This document shows positions 41,301 through 48,043 of a stretch of 48,043 bases of DNA, in pieces. Origin of the DNA: Vulcanimicrobiota bacterium. GTDB taxonomy: Bacteria; Vulcanimicrobiota; Xenobia; Xenobiales; JADMJV01. The notes under the pieces were generated by a model. It was given only the letters and a program-made list of their open reading frames with translations. It was not told the DNA's origin and did not search any database. Positions within the stretch are counted from its first letter, which is position 1. Every line of letters starts with the position of its first letter. The position numbers were made by a program, and so were the translations under genes. The stretch lies in NCBI GenBank assembly GCA_017307785.1, contig JAFKGI010000055.1, positions 1 through 48,043 on the forward strand, in the 5' to 3' direction.

Positions 41301-41570
41301 CGGGTCAACCTGCCGGTCAAGGAAGTGGACCCGATTCTACCGGATCGTCCCAATATGCTGGGCGAGATTCACGCGGGTCGGGTGCAGCTGGTCATCAATA
41401 CGCCGGGTCCCGGTGAGCACAGCTATGGCGATGGTCAGAGCATTCGCGCGGCCGTGGTCGAGCGTGGCGTGCCGCTGATTACCACCATGTCGGCCGCTCA
41501 GGCCGCCATCAGTGGCATCAAGTCCCTGCGCGAAGGCCAGTGGAAGGTCCGCTCGCTGCAGCCTGTTTAG
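38388..41570 (+). CDS. carB: Carbamoyl phosphate synthase, large subunit
   Basis: The 1060-residue protein has the two homologous ATP-grasp halves: ILVLGSGGIVIGQACEFDYS and RPSFTLGGSGGG in the first, and ILGSGPNRIGQGIEFDYC and RPSYVLGGRAM in the second. An oligomerisation region joins them, and the C-terminal MGS-like allosteric domain is present (TVNDYDKATAIKVARE, TPGTAAALR and INTPGPGEHSYGDG). Length is normal. It starts at an ATG inside the end of carA (8-base overlap). The enzyme makes carbamoyl phosphate from bicarbonate, ammonia and ATP. Confidence 0.98.
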   Translation: MPKRDDLKTILVLGSGGIVIGQACEFDYSGTQAIKALRQDGYRVVLVNSNPATIMTDPELADRTYIEPLTVPAVSAIVEKERPCAVLPTVGGQTALNLTLDLAEAGIWEKYNVEVLGAPLDAIRLAEDRQRFRQAMLDINVDVPESVTVQNVEDALEFAGKVGYPVIVRPSFTLGGSGGGMAFSQEELEQICGNGLRESPVTQVLVEQSVLGWKEYELEVIRDKADNFIVVCSIENLDPMGVHTGDSITVAPAQTLADREYQAMRNCARQIMNKVGVATGGSNVQFGVCPNTGRLVVIEMNPRVSRSSALASKATGFPIAKVAAKLAVGYTLDEIQNDITGTTPCSFEPSIDYVVVKIPRWDFAKFPGANNKLGPQMKSVGEVMALGRNFCESLQKALTSLEVGFDGLTPAPAGTPLYPNPYRLLALADELRNGATMADMLEKTSVDPWFLHQLERLIELEKRIVAGPLDEALMREAKALGFSDVALGRLTGQTQKQVRQLRQGMGIRPAYQSVDTCAAEFPATTPYLYSSYQARVSEAEPSDRKKVIILGSGPNRIGQGIEFDYCCVHASWALRDMGIESIMINCNPETVSTDYDTSDRLYFEPLVVEHVLEIIDRESSRGELLGVIVQLGGQTPLKLVQPLVDEGVKLLGTSADAIAWAEDRQRFSELIERLELQQPRSATALDLAGVEQCAEKLGYPLLLRPSYVLGGRAMAIVEQPAQLRPLAEAAIEVSQGHPVLVDQFLEDAVEVDVDCLGDGEQVVIAGVLQHIEEAGVHSGDSACVIPPYKVSLFHLELIRDAVHQLGRALQVRGLMNVQLAIQEDQVYVLEVNPRASRTLPFLAKATRLPLARLSTRLMLGESLADIGFLQEPSVDGFYVKEALLPFRKFPGSDPKLGPEMRSTGEVMGQDRDFGWAFAKSQIAAGCPLPTEGSVLITVNDYDKATAIKVARELNRMGFSLVATPGTAAALRRVNLPVKEVDPILPDRPNMLGEIHAGRVQLVINTPGPGEHSYGDGQSIRAAVVERGVPLITTMSAAQAAISGIKSLREGQWKVRSLQPV

Positions 41571-41649
41571 GGGAGGTGGGGAGTCTTTGGGAGAGATGGA
41601 GAGGCTTCTCTCCCAGGCGAGTGTCTCACCCCCTCTCCAACACCTCCCC
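41570..41649. terminator. Nested inverted repeats between carB and the convergent GspG-like gene
   Basis: GGGGAGGTG (41570-41578) is the reverse complement of CACCTCCCC (41641-41649), and inside lies a GGAGAG-GCTT-CTCTCC hairpin. The structure fills the gap between the two convergent genes and could end transcription from both sides, but lacks a T-run. Confidence 0.5.
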
Positions 41650-41657
41650 CTCTCTCC

Positions 41658-42152
41658 CTAGAGCTTGTTGGAGATCTCTTTGATCTTGACCGCGGCGACC
41701 AGGTCGTCGCGGTCGTCCATTTTGCCGTTAGGGCCGGCGCTGCGGATGCCGAAGCCGTCGTGGTCCGAGTCCACCCGGTATTCGTGGCCCCAGAAGTCGT
41801 AGCCGCGCGGATAGGGCTTATTGTCTTTCATGAAGCCCTTGAGGTAGCCTAACGGATCCTTGGGCAGAGCGGCATTGCTCAGATAATACTGACGCAGAAT
41901 ACGCAGTTGCGCGCTCATCTCCAGTTGCGTCTTGACCCGGTTGATCTCGCGCTGGGTGGCGGTTTGCACCTGACGTCGCCAGTGGTCCACCAGTTTGTTG
42001 GCTCCCACAAAGAAACTGCACAGGGCCAGCATGAGGAAGCTGGCCATCTGAACCGGACGAGCGGGCTTGGGAATACGCTTCTTTTTAACCGGGCCGCTGA
42101 CGCCCACCCAGTCTCGACGATACTCTTCGATGCGATCGTTGACGTTAGCCAA
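41658..42152 (-). CDS. Membrane-anchored protein with GspG-like C-terminal motif
   Basis: The 164-residue protein has a basic cytoplasmic N-terminus (VKKKRIPKPARP), one membrane helix (MASFLMLALCSFFVGA), a helical region (TQREINRVKTQLEMSAQL) and a C-terminal sequence YDFWGHEYRVDSDHDGFGI followed by RSAGPNGKMDDRDDLV. That end is like the calcium-binding loop of type II pseudopilins (DPWG-x-PY, then GADGK), although the helix is not at the very N-terminus and no prepilin peptidase site is seen. Start is uncertain: TTG at 42152 overlaps the peptidase stop by 8 bases; ATG at 42221 would overlap by 77. Confidence 0.7.
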   Translation of the reverse strand: MANVNDRIEEYRRDWVGVSGPVKKKRIPKPARPVQMASFLMLALCSFFVGANKLVDHWRRQVQTATQREINRVKTQLEMSAQLRILRQYYLSNAALPKDPLGYLKGFMKDNKPYPRGYDFWGHEYRVDSDHDGFGIRSAGPNGKMDDRDDLVAAVKIKEISNKL

Positions 42153-43416
42153 TGACGTAAGTGGGCTCGATGGTGGCTTTTCCCTGGTTCCAGCGAACGA
42201 CTCCGCGGTAGGGTTCTCCATCGGCTTTGATCAGATTGAGTTGGTCGGGATCCTGGTTTGGCATCGTCATCAGAATATCACCATTGGCGATCAACCGCTC
42301 CATACACTTGGCAAGGGATTTTGTATCGCCCTCGCGGGTCTCGCTACTGACCCGGTGGCTGACCTCCATGCCAGCGAAGGGCCCCTCTTTCAGAGTAATC
42401 GTGACCCTTCTGGACTGGCTGAAGTCCGTTTCCAGTAGACTGGACTGTCTGGGAAGGATCTGGCGACGATCCATCACGTCCGCGATCAGCGAGGTGTACT
42501 TTCCTCCGTTGAGCTGGTCTTCCGACTGAATCAGGGCGCGGGCCATATCGGCAAAGCGAAAGCTGGCTTCCGGCGCCTTCTGGAGAAGACGGCCCTGCAT
42601 CTTGAGCAGCTCCTCTCCCCCATGGCGCAGGGCTGCTTGGGGGGTCTGTCCCTGGGCCAGGTTGGCGTTCACCATGCCGGTCAACACTTCATAGATGGCA
42701 CCCGTCCAGAGCCGCGAAAGGCTATGCGCTTCGCTGGAAAGCTCGGTGTGAGGCGCCTCGCTGGGCAGCGTATCCGGATCGATCCAGGTGAAAGAGTTGA
42801 TGGCGTTGCGTGTCCAGGGCCCCCCGGTGACGTTATGGCCGGACTTGTGATTGATGGCCAGGCCCAGTTCTTCCCCCAACTGCGCGACGGCGTTGGGCTT
42901 GCTCAAATCGCCGCCGGTTTGTTGGGCGACCAACTCCAGGACCTGATCGTTCTGCAGCGACAGGCAAATGGCGCCGATATCCCCCATCGATTCGTGGAAA
43001 GCGTTGGGGTCGGGGTCCCAGGATCCCAGATATTCAGGCCGTTTGGCGTCCAGAATGGCATGAAAGGCTTCGTGGGCGGTGACTTCGCCGGAGCGGCCCG
43101 TGTAGATGGTTTCCCCGGTGAGCCTGTCGGTGTCGTGGAAGAAAAGCACCCCGCCGCGCACGCGGGCGTAGTAGGCGTTCAAGTCTTTGCCGGCGTCGGG
43201 AATGACGGCCAGCTTCTCGCGGTTGGTGGCCCAGCGGAAAGTCTCGCCCCAACTGGCTTCGGTGACGGCCACCGCGTTGGCCACCGAAGAGAAGGCGCAA
43301 GCGGCGGTGAAGCGATCGTCGTTTTCCGGGTAGACAAAGTTGCCGTTTTCGTCGGGCTCCAAATGAGCGCTCAGGGAAACATTGCCGCTGGGGACGCGAA
43401 CAGTGCTCGGCGCCAT
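42145..43416 (-). CDS. M4/fungalysin-like zinc metallopeptidase, second paralogue
   Basis: The 423-residue protein carries AHEAFHAILD (HExxH), the third ligand in AFHESMGDIGAI and the late histidine in SEAHSLSRLWTGAIYE, matching the paralogue at 30251-31873 throughout, including QTGGDLSKPN. It is about 115 residues shorter, missing the Cys-rich tail. I chose the ATG at 43416 (MAPSTVRVPSGN) with AGGA upstream; an earlier in-frame GTG overlaps the terminator of the preceding gene. It is coupled to the GspG-like gene downstream. No signal peptide is visible, so location is uncertain. Confidence 0.87.
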   Translation of the reverse strand: MAPSTVRVPSGNVSLSAHLEPDENGNFVYPENDDRFTAACAFSSVANAVAVTEASWGETFRWATNREKLAVIPDAGKDLNAYYARVRGGVLFFHDTDRLTGETIYTGRSGEVTAHEAFHAILDAKRPEYLGSWDPDPNAFHESMGDIGAICLSLQNDQVLELVAQQTGGDLSKPNAVAQLGEELGLAINHKSGHNVTGGPWTRNAINSFTWIDPDTLPSEAPHTELSSEAHSLSRLWTGAIYEVLTGMVNANLAQGQTPQAALRHGGEELLKMQGRLLQKAPEASFRFADMARALIQSEDQLNGGKYTSLIADVMDRRQILPRQSSLLETDFSQSRRVTITLKEGPFAGMEVSHRVSSETREGDTKSLAKCMERLIANGDILMTMPNQDPDQLNLIKADGEPYRGVVRWNQGKATIEPTYVIG

Positions 43417-43441
43417 AACGGTGCGGTCCTGAGGATTGTAG

Positions 43442-43488
43442 GAAAAAACGGTCACCCTGCCAGGATAATCGTTATCCCGGCAGGGTGA
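43442..43488 (-). terminator. Intrinsic terminator of the large membrane protein gene
   Basis: On the minus strand TCACCCTGCC and GGCAGGGTGA, together with GGATAA and TTATCC, form a long stem with one mismatch and a short loop, followed by GTTTTTTCC. It begins 14 bases after the stop of the 1124-residue protein gene and lies just upstream of the second peptidase start. Confidence 0.85.
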
Positions 43489-43501
43489 TGGATGGATTGT
43501 G

Positions 43502-46500
43502 TTACCAGGCGTTCAGATGCTGGAGAAACGAGCGGCTGGCCTGGGTGACTTCCTGACGGCGGCGTTCCACCAGGAAGGCCATGCCGACCAGCAGCAACCC
43601 GCCAGCCACCGCCCACTGATGCCAGGGAAGGTTGGTGGCGAAGAGCACCGCCTGGATGGCGACTTCGCTCAAGAGAGCCAGGCCACCCCAGGCCATGTAG
43701 TTGGGTCGGTGAGTCAGCTGTCCCAGGGCCAGCACGCCGAGGGCCAGGCTGCCCGCCCAAAGGGCGTGCTCGGCCGAACCCAGGCTGAGAAACAGCGAGG
43801 GCAGTAGCAGCGCGAACAGGCCAGCCTGGCGCACCTGCGGTTGCTGGGCGGCCATCAGCATTCCGACGGCCAGCGGCACGGTGTAGAGTTCCGGAGTGGT
43901 GATTTCGTAGGTGAGCAGGACGGCCACGTAGGCGTGATAGAGCATTCCCACGCTGACGAGGGGGGTGCGGGCCAGAGCGAAGGCTCCGGCGCCCAGCCCC
44001 AAGGTCAGGCACAGGGGAGTCAGGTCGTGATTGTAGAGGCAGCCCAGCCAGGCCAGGGAGCCGAGGATCTGCAGGCTCTTGGTCTGCTTGAAGAGGACGG
44101 CCTCCAGGTAACACCAGAGGAAGAGCTCCAGGGAGAAGGTGAGCCAGTAGTGAGCCACTTCGGCGTTGCTGAAGGCGGCCCAGACCACCACCACGCGGGC
44201 GATGCTGGCCAGATCGGCGCGGCCGGTCTGGTGGCTGCGCACCATCAGCAGCACCACCACCAGCCAGGGGTTGAGAGCGGCGGCCCAGCCGCCCAGCCAG
44301 AAGCTGGTAAGCAGCAGGGTCAGACCGGTCAAGGCTTCGACGGCCACAACCGGATTGGTGAGTCGACGGTTGACGAAGTAGAAGAGGGCCCATTCGCCCC
44401 AGAGAGCCACGGTCCAGGTGGTCTCGGGAAGGGCGACGGCGTAGACCGGTTTCAGACCGAGCCAGGCCAGAGCCATCAAAGGAGCTTCATTCCAGAGCAC
44501 GGCCAGACCCAGGTAGCCAGCGCAAAGGAGCGCCAGCAGGGCGGTGTTGTGACCTTCCAGACCCCCCAGCAGGATGGCCGGCAGGGTCAGGATGGCGCTG
44601 GCCGAGGCCAGTTTGCGATCGCCTTTGCGGGCGGCGCTGGCCACCCAGAGCAGGGCCGGCACCATCTTGAAGGACATCGGGCCGAGCACGGCCACGGCGG
44701 CACTCCACAGCAGTGCCGCTTCCAGATAGCCCTTGGCGAAGGTGGCGACGGCGCAGGCGATGAGACCGGCGGTCAGGCCCAGCGGGCCCATATGGTCGAT
44801 GCAGGAGACGGCGGTGATCAAGCAGAGTCCCGCCTGCAGGTTGGTGACCCTTTGTCTGGGCAGGGCGAAGGCGATACCGTAGAAGACCAGAGCGGCGGTA
44901 GCCGAGGACCAGTAGCCGATGGCCAGGTAGTAGAGCTGCATCGTCGAGAAAATCCAGCCGGCGATGCCCGCGCTGACCAGCACGGGGGTGGCGTAGTCGG
45001 TGCGTTTGAGGGCCAGACCCAGCAGAGCCAGGCCGGCCACGAAGGCGGTGAAGCCCAGTCCCAGGTTGGGTTGGGCGCTGTGGCCAAAGACCACCGGCAG
45101 CCAGGTGGCGTAGGCCAGGGCGGCCGTCACGGTGGAGACGTAAAGGGCTTTGGACTCGCGTTCGGAGATGGCGCAGAGCGCGATGACGGCCGAGACTCCC
45201 AGGTAGATCCAGGGGGTGAAGACGTCGCCTCCAGTCACCTGCAGGACGGCGTTCATCGGCACCAGCAAGAGAGCCGTGCCGGCGGCGGTGAAGGCCCAGG
45301 GGCGCAGGTAGTCTTGGGGAACGCGATTGCGCAGCAGGGTCACGGCCAGCTGCCAGCCGAGCATCATAGCGATTAGCCAGGGGCGGTAGGCCGGCGTCTG
45401 CATCAGCGAGAGCAGGCAGAAGTAGGCGTAGAGCGAGCACAGGCTGGCTCCGTAGGCCCAGTTGGGTCGGCGATAGTGGTAGGAAGCGACGCCGTAGAAG
45501 ATGGCGCCCAGGGTTCCGGTGACCAATTGGGTGAGGTTGGCCTGATGGTTGACCAGCAACGGCAGGCCCAGGAAGAGTAGCATGACCCCGCCGGTCAGAT
45601 AGATGGCCAGGGCCTGGCCGGTGGGGCCGCGGCGGATGTAGAGGGCACCCTGGAGCAGGGCGGCCAGTCCGACGGTGGAGGCCGGCCATTCCAGCTGGGC
45701 ACCCATCCAGCCGGCGCAGAGTAGACAGATGAGAGTCGAGCCGATCATGGCCCGGGCGGTGTTGAGCACCAGGGCGCAGGTCGTGAAGTAGACGATGGCC
45801 AGCAGGAAGAGGGTCATGGCCGGCCCGGTCTGCAGGCGGCCGGCGGTGAAGGCAGAGAGCAGGCCCAGGAAGGCCAGGCCGTGGCCGACCTTGGTCCAGT
45901 GCGGGTTCTCTCGCTCTTTCCAGAAGAGCAGACCGGCTCCGGCGAAGCTGAACAGGCCCAGGGTCAGTCCGCTGCCTGTGGTCCAGCCGGCCAGGGCCCA
46001 GCAGAGTCCGGAGAGATAGGTGCAGATGGGTTCGTCGGAGTTTTTACGGTTGACCCACCAGCCGACTAGGAAGGCCAGAGGGTTCCAGACCTGGCTGGGG
46101 GCGTTGAAGAGGTTGAGGAAGATGATCCCGACGGGCAGCATGGCGCCGCCCAGGACGGTGAACATACGGCTGGAGACGGGCAGTTTCTCTTTGAGTTGAC
46201 CGGCCAGCCAAAAGAACAGCACGGGCAGGGCGGTGAGCAGCAGGCCCATGGCCTGACGGCCCCAACCTTCCCAGTTGCTGCCCAGGATGCCGACTGCGGA
46301 GGCCAGCAGAAGCACGCCGCCGAGGGCGTAGAGCAGGCGGATCTTCTTCTCCGAGAAGGCTCCCATGAGCATTTGCATGGCCACGTCCGCTTCGCTGGGG
46401 GCGTGGGGCTCGAAGGCGATCGGTGGGGCGGTCTCTTGCAGTTGGGGCTGCAGGTCCAGCAGCCGTTGGATGGCCTCGGCTTTGTCTTCGCGGGTCACTC

Positions 46501-46876
46501 GTTCTTGAGGTTGTTGGTCTAGCAGGCGCTGGATGGCGTCGGCCTTCTCGGCGCGGTTGGCCCGGGCCGCAGTGCGCAGTGGCGGGGGGGCAGCCAGCTT
46601 CGGCTCCGCTTTAGCAGGCGCTCCTTCCACCATCAGGCCTTCTTCAGGCAGTTCCCGCAGGACAAACAGCCGTTTGCGGTAGTTCTCCTCGGCTTCGCGC
46701 TTCCACCAATCGGGCACGGATTTCCAGCGCTTCAGCTCGCGGATCAGGAACTCGACCCTTTCCACGGCGCGACTTCGCTGCGCTTCATCCGGGCGCAAGA
46801 GTTCGCCGCAGAAGCCGCAGGCAGAGGCCTCAAGGTTGGCCTCCTCCGTCCCGCAGTTCCAACATCGAATTTTCAC
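43502..46876 (-). CDS. Giant polytopic membrane protein with N-terminal zinc ribbon (DUF2157-like)
   Basis: The 1124-residue protein starts with a zinc ribbon (CWNCGTEEANLEASACGFCG), followed by a helical region, a direct repeat (KADAIQRLLDQQPQ and KAEAIQRLLDLQPQ) and then, from about residue 165, a very long series of membrane helices, I estimate 25 or more. The first membrane part (KIRLLYALGGVLLLASAVGI, then GSNWEGWGRQAMGLLL) is typical of DUF2157-like proteins. Function is unknown. GAGGAG precedes the GTG start. The AT-rich 90 bases upstream are probably the promoter region. A strong terminator ends the gene. Confidence 0.85.
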   Translation of the reverse strand: MKIRCWNCGTEEANLEASACGFCGELLRPDEAQRSRAVERVEFLIRELKRWKSVPDWWKREAEENYRKRLFVLRELPEEGLMVEGAPAKAEPKLAAPPPLRTAARANRAEKADAIQRLLDQQPQERVTREDKAEAIQRLLDLQPQLQETAPPIAFEPHAPSEADVAMQMLMGAFSEKKIRLLYALGGVLLLASAVGILGSNWEGWGRQAMGLLLTALPVLFFWLAGQLKEKLPVSSRMFTVLGGAMLPVGIIFLNLFNAPSQVWNPLAFLVGWWVNRKNSDEPICTYLSGLCWALAGWTTGSGLTLGLFSFAGAGLLFWKERENPHWTKVGHGLAFLGLLSAFTAGRLQTGPAMTLFLLAIVYFTTCALVLNTARAMIGSTLICLLCAGWMGAQLEWPASTVGLAALLQGALYIRRGPTGQALAIYLTGGVMLLFLGLPLLVNHQANLTQLVTGTLGAIFYGVASYHYRRPNWAYGASLCSLYAYFCLLSLMQTPAYRPWLIAMMLGWQLAVTLLRNRVPQDYLRPWAFTAAGTALLLVPMNAVLQVTGGDVFTPWIYLGVSAVIALCAISERESKALYVSTVTAALAYATWLPVVFGHSAQPNLGLGFTAFVAGLALLGLALKRTDYATPVLVSAGIAGWIFSTMQLYYLAIGYWSSATAALVFYGIAFALPRQRVTNLQAGLCLITAVSCIDHMGPLGLTAGLIACAVATFAKGYLEAALLWSAAVAVLGPMSFKMVPALLWVASAARKGDRKLASASAILTLPAILLGGLEGHNTALLALLCAGYLGLAVLWNEAPLMALAWLGLKPVYAVALPETTWTVALWGEWALFYFVNRRLTNPVVAVEALTGLTLLLTSFWLGGWAAALNPWLVVVLLMVRSHQTGRADLASIARVVVVWAAFSNAEVAHYWLTFSLELFLWCYLEAVLFKQTKSLQILGSLAWLGCLYNHDLTPLCLTLGLGAGAFALARTPLVSVGMLYHAYVAVLLTYEITTPELYTVPLAVGMLMAAQQPQVRQAGLFALLLPSLFLSLGSAEHALWAGSLALGVLALGQLTHRPNYMAWGGLALLSEVAIQAVLFATNLPWHQWAVAGGLLLVGMAFLVERRRQEVTQASRSFLQHLNAW

Positions 46877-46965
46877 GGCACGCTCCTCTATTTAGATAAC
46901 AACACTCTACAACTTATCACTGTTAATTTCTACACTATAGGAAAAGATTTTTTGCAAACTTTTGC

Positions 46966-47451
46966 TTAGCGAATCTTAGAAGCCAGGAAGCTATTGAAAA
47001 ACCAGCTCACGACCGTGAAGGGATCCCCTTTGCCCGGCTTACTGGCGTGCCCGCCGCGGACCTGATCGGCGACCATGTCATCCCCTTTGAGGCCCCGAGT
47101 CTTGTAGGTCTGTGTGACCTTCTGTAGCTCCCCATGGTCAAACCAGATACCGCGGCATTCCCGGCAGACATCCACCGAGATGCCTCCGACCAGTGGGCGC
47201 TCCATGCCTTTGCGGCAGCGTGGGCAGCGACGGGCTGTGGCCGAAATTTCATAGGTGTGGTGCAGTGAGTCGCCGCCTACGGGCGTAAATTTACGCACCA
47301 GGTCCGGACTCTTATAGAACGTCTCGAGCTCCCCGGCGTCGAACCAGATTCCCAGGCACTCCGGGCAGTTGTCGACCTCCAGTTTCGTTTCGGAGTCACT
47401 CGACTTCTCCATGGGCTGCTTTTTGCAAACGGGACACAGTAGATTAGACAT
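46966..47451 (-). CDS. Protein with two zf-TFIIB zinc ribbons
   Basis: The 161-residue protein has two copies of the zf-TFIIB domain (PF13453): LLCPVCKKQPM with NCPECLGIWFDAGELE, and RRCPRCRKGM with VCRECRGIWFDHGELQ. Each has four cysteines for one zinc ion. The C-terminal tail ends in a hydrophobic stretch (FTVVSWFFNSFLASKI). The family is common in bacteria and its role is unknown. The ATG at 47451 is used; a TTG two codons earlier is possible. It lies 89 bases upstream of the zinc-ribbon membrane protein gene, on the same strand, so the two could be linked functionally. Confidence 0.88.
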   Translation of the reverse strand: MSNLLCPVCKKQPMEKSSDSETKLEVDNCPECLGIWFDAGELETFYKSPDLVRKFTPVGGDSLHHTYEISATARRCPRCRKGMERPLVGGISVDVCRECRGIWFDHGELQKVTQTYKTRGLKGDDMVADQVRGGHASKPGKGDPFTVVSWFFNSFLASKIR

Positions 47452-47486
47452 CCACAATTTTTCGTCTGTCGGTTGTGAGACCCTCG

Positions 47487-48043
47487 TTAGGAAGCGAAAT
47501 GTCTGAGGTCCTGGAGCCTGGAGACTTCGTAGTTAAAAGGCCCTGGAGTTCCAGGTGAGTCCTTATGCGCTTCGCAGTTCTCGCGACCTACACTTTCTGG
47601 CAGAAAGACGTGCGTCTCACCCTGGTAGGTGGCCTGGACCCGGTCGGGCATCGAGAGGCGGAGGAAGTGATAGTTGAACTGGTCTCTCGCCAGCATCTCG
47701 AAAATGAGATTCTGCTGGTGTTGGAAGGCCCAACTTAGCGGGGAGAATCCGTCTGAGTCCTCAGCTTCCGGGTCGCCGCCGGCCAACATCAGCAGTTCGG
47801 CGCTAACGATGTCTTTCGCCAGATGAAGTGGCGTTACTCCGCCCCAATCTGTGGCTTTCGGGTCGGCCCCTCGGGAGAGGAGTAATTTTACAGCCAACGG
47901 CTGCCGCGCATAGTGGAGTGCGGTCCACCCCCTGATTTCGTCGACCACCGAGATGAGTTTCGGGTCCTGATCCAGCAGAGCGGTCAAATCCTCGACGTTA
48001 CTTTCATCCGCCGCCTTGAAAAAGCGTTCCAAAATTGGTTCAT
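47487..48043 (-). CDS. Ankyrin-repeat protein, 5' end beyond the window
   Basis: At least 181 residues are visible. Ankyrin repeats are clear: GWTALHYARQPLAVKLLLSR, GADPKATDWGGVTPLHLAKD, LLMLAGGDPEAEDSDGFSPL. A C-terminal part of about 70 residues (DRVQATYQGETHVFLPES) is not repeat-like. The frame stays open through the window edge, and the bases just inside the edge read Asn/Asp-Glu-Pro-Ile-Leu-Glu-Arg, so the true start is probably a few codons beyond. Such proteins mediate protein-protein contacts; partner unknown. Confidence 0.85.
   Translation of the reverse strand, partial: EPILERFFKAADESNVEDLTALLDQDPKLISVVDEIRGWTALHYARQPLAVKLLLSRGADPKATDWGGVTPLHLAKDIVSAELLMLAGGDPEAEDSDGFSPLSWAFQHQQNLIFEMLARDQFNYHFLRLSMPDRVQATYQGETHVFLPESVGRENCEAHKDSPGTPGPFNYEVSRLQDLRHFAS

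Noticed and set aside
43841..45376. A 511-codon open frame antisense to the giant membrane protein gene
   Set aside because: Its Gln/Gly/His-rich composition is the mirror of hydrophobic codons on the other strand.

Overview
This is a GC-rich bacterial chromosomal segment, densely coded, with about 42 supportable genes on both strands. There is no rRNA, tRNA, CRISPR array, phage or insertion sequence that I can recognise. Lipoprotein and Sec signal peptides, a LysR/TetR/MerR regulator set, SpoIIE-type phosphatase signalling and many GTG starts point to a free-living, diderm-like environmental bacterium. I cannot place it in a phylum from sequence alone. The unusual protein architectures and low-complexity Pro/Ala N-termini suggest a poorly sampled lineage, but that is inference.

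Layout. 1-450 is a tandem-repeat array. 452-5434 (minus) is a likely operon: SpoIIE/PP2C phosphatase, a 903-residue divergent Hsp90-like protein with C-terminal TPRs, a methyltransferase and a small membrane protein. 5527-6326 (plus) is a DUF427 protein coupled to a small hydrophobic protein. 6303-8234 is a TetR-controlled SDR-cupin unit with readable promoters, a repeated operator and an intergenic terminator that contains the cupin Shine-Dalgarno. 8244-13815 holds a LysR regulator, a secreted subtilase with PKD and Fn3 domains, a PAS-like cysteine protein, a PACE efflux pump, a TipA-like MerR regulator and a secreted anchored protein. 14121-16765 holds a Pit phosphate transporter, a CDP-diacylglycerol pyrophosphatase interrupted by an in-frame amber codon, and a small helical protein.

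16921-23874 is a two-gene operon: a single-chain xanthine dehydrogenase-type molybdoenzyme and an exported multicopper oxidase with C-terminal FG-GAP/VCBS-like repeats. After a 49-bp repeat array and an M48 lipoprotein peptidase, 25236-29512 is a compact overlapping cluster: phosphodiester glycosidase, methyltransferase, (alpha/alpha)6 glycosidase-like protein, GT4 glycosyltransferase and a small protein. A second array of the 1-450 repeat family follows, in inverted orientation. Next come an M4-like metallopeptidase, a glycosyltransferase/NodU-type carbamoyltransferase pair, a 60-bp hairpin repeat array, a DUF1697 protein, a beta-propeller protein, carAB, a second M4-like peptidase coupled to a GspG-like membrane protein, a giant zinc-ribbon polytopic membrane protein, a twin zf-TFIIB protein and a partial ankyrin protein.

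Most noteworthy are: the Hsp90-like/TPR protein next to a SpoIIE phosphatase; four intergenic repeat arrays of three sequence families, mostly at gene 3' ends, with built-in hairpins or a hypervariable dinucleotide; the interrupted Cdh gene; the compact glycan cluster; and a short N-terminal signature shared by unrelated proteins. All functional calls come from reading motifs by eye; no database search was possible.
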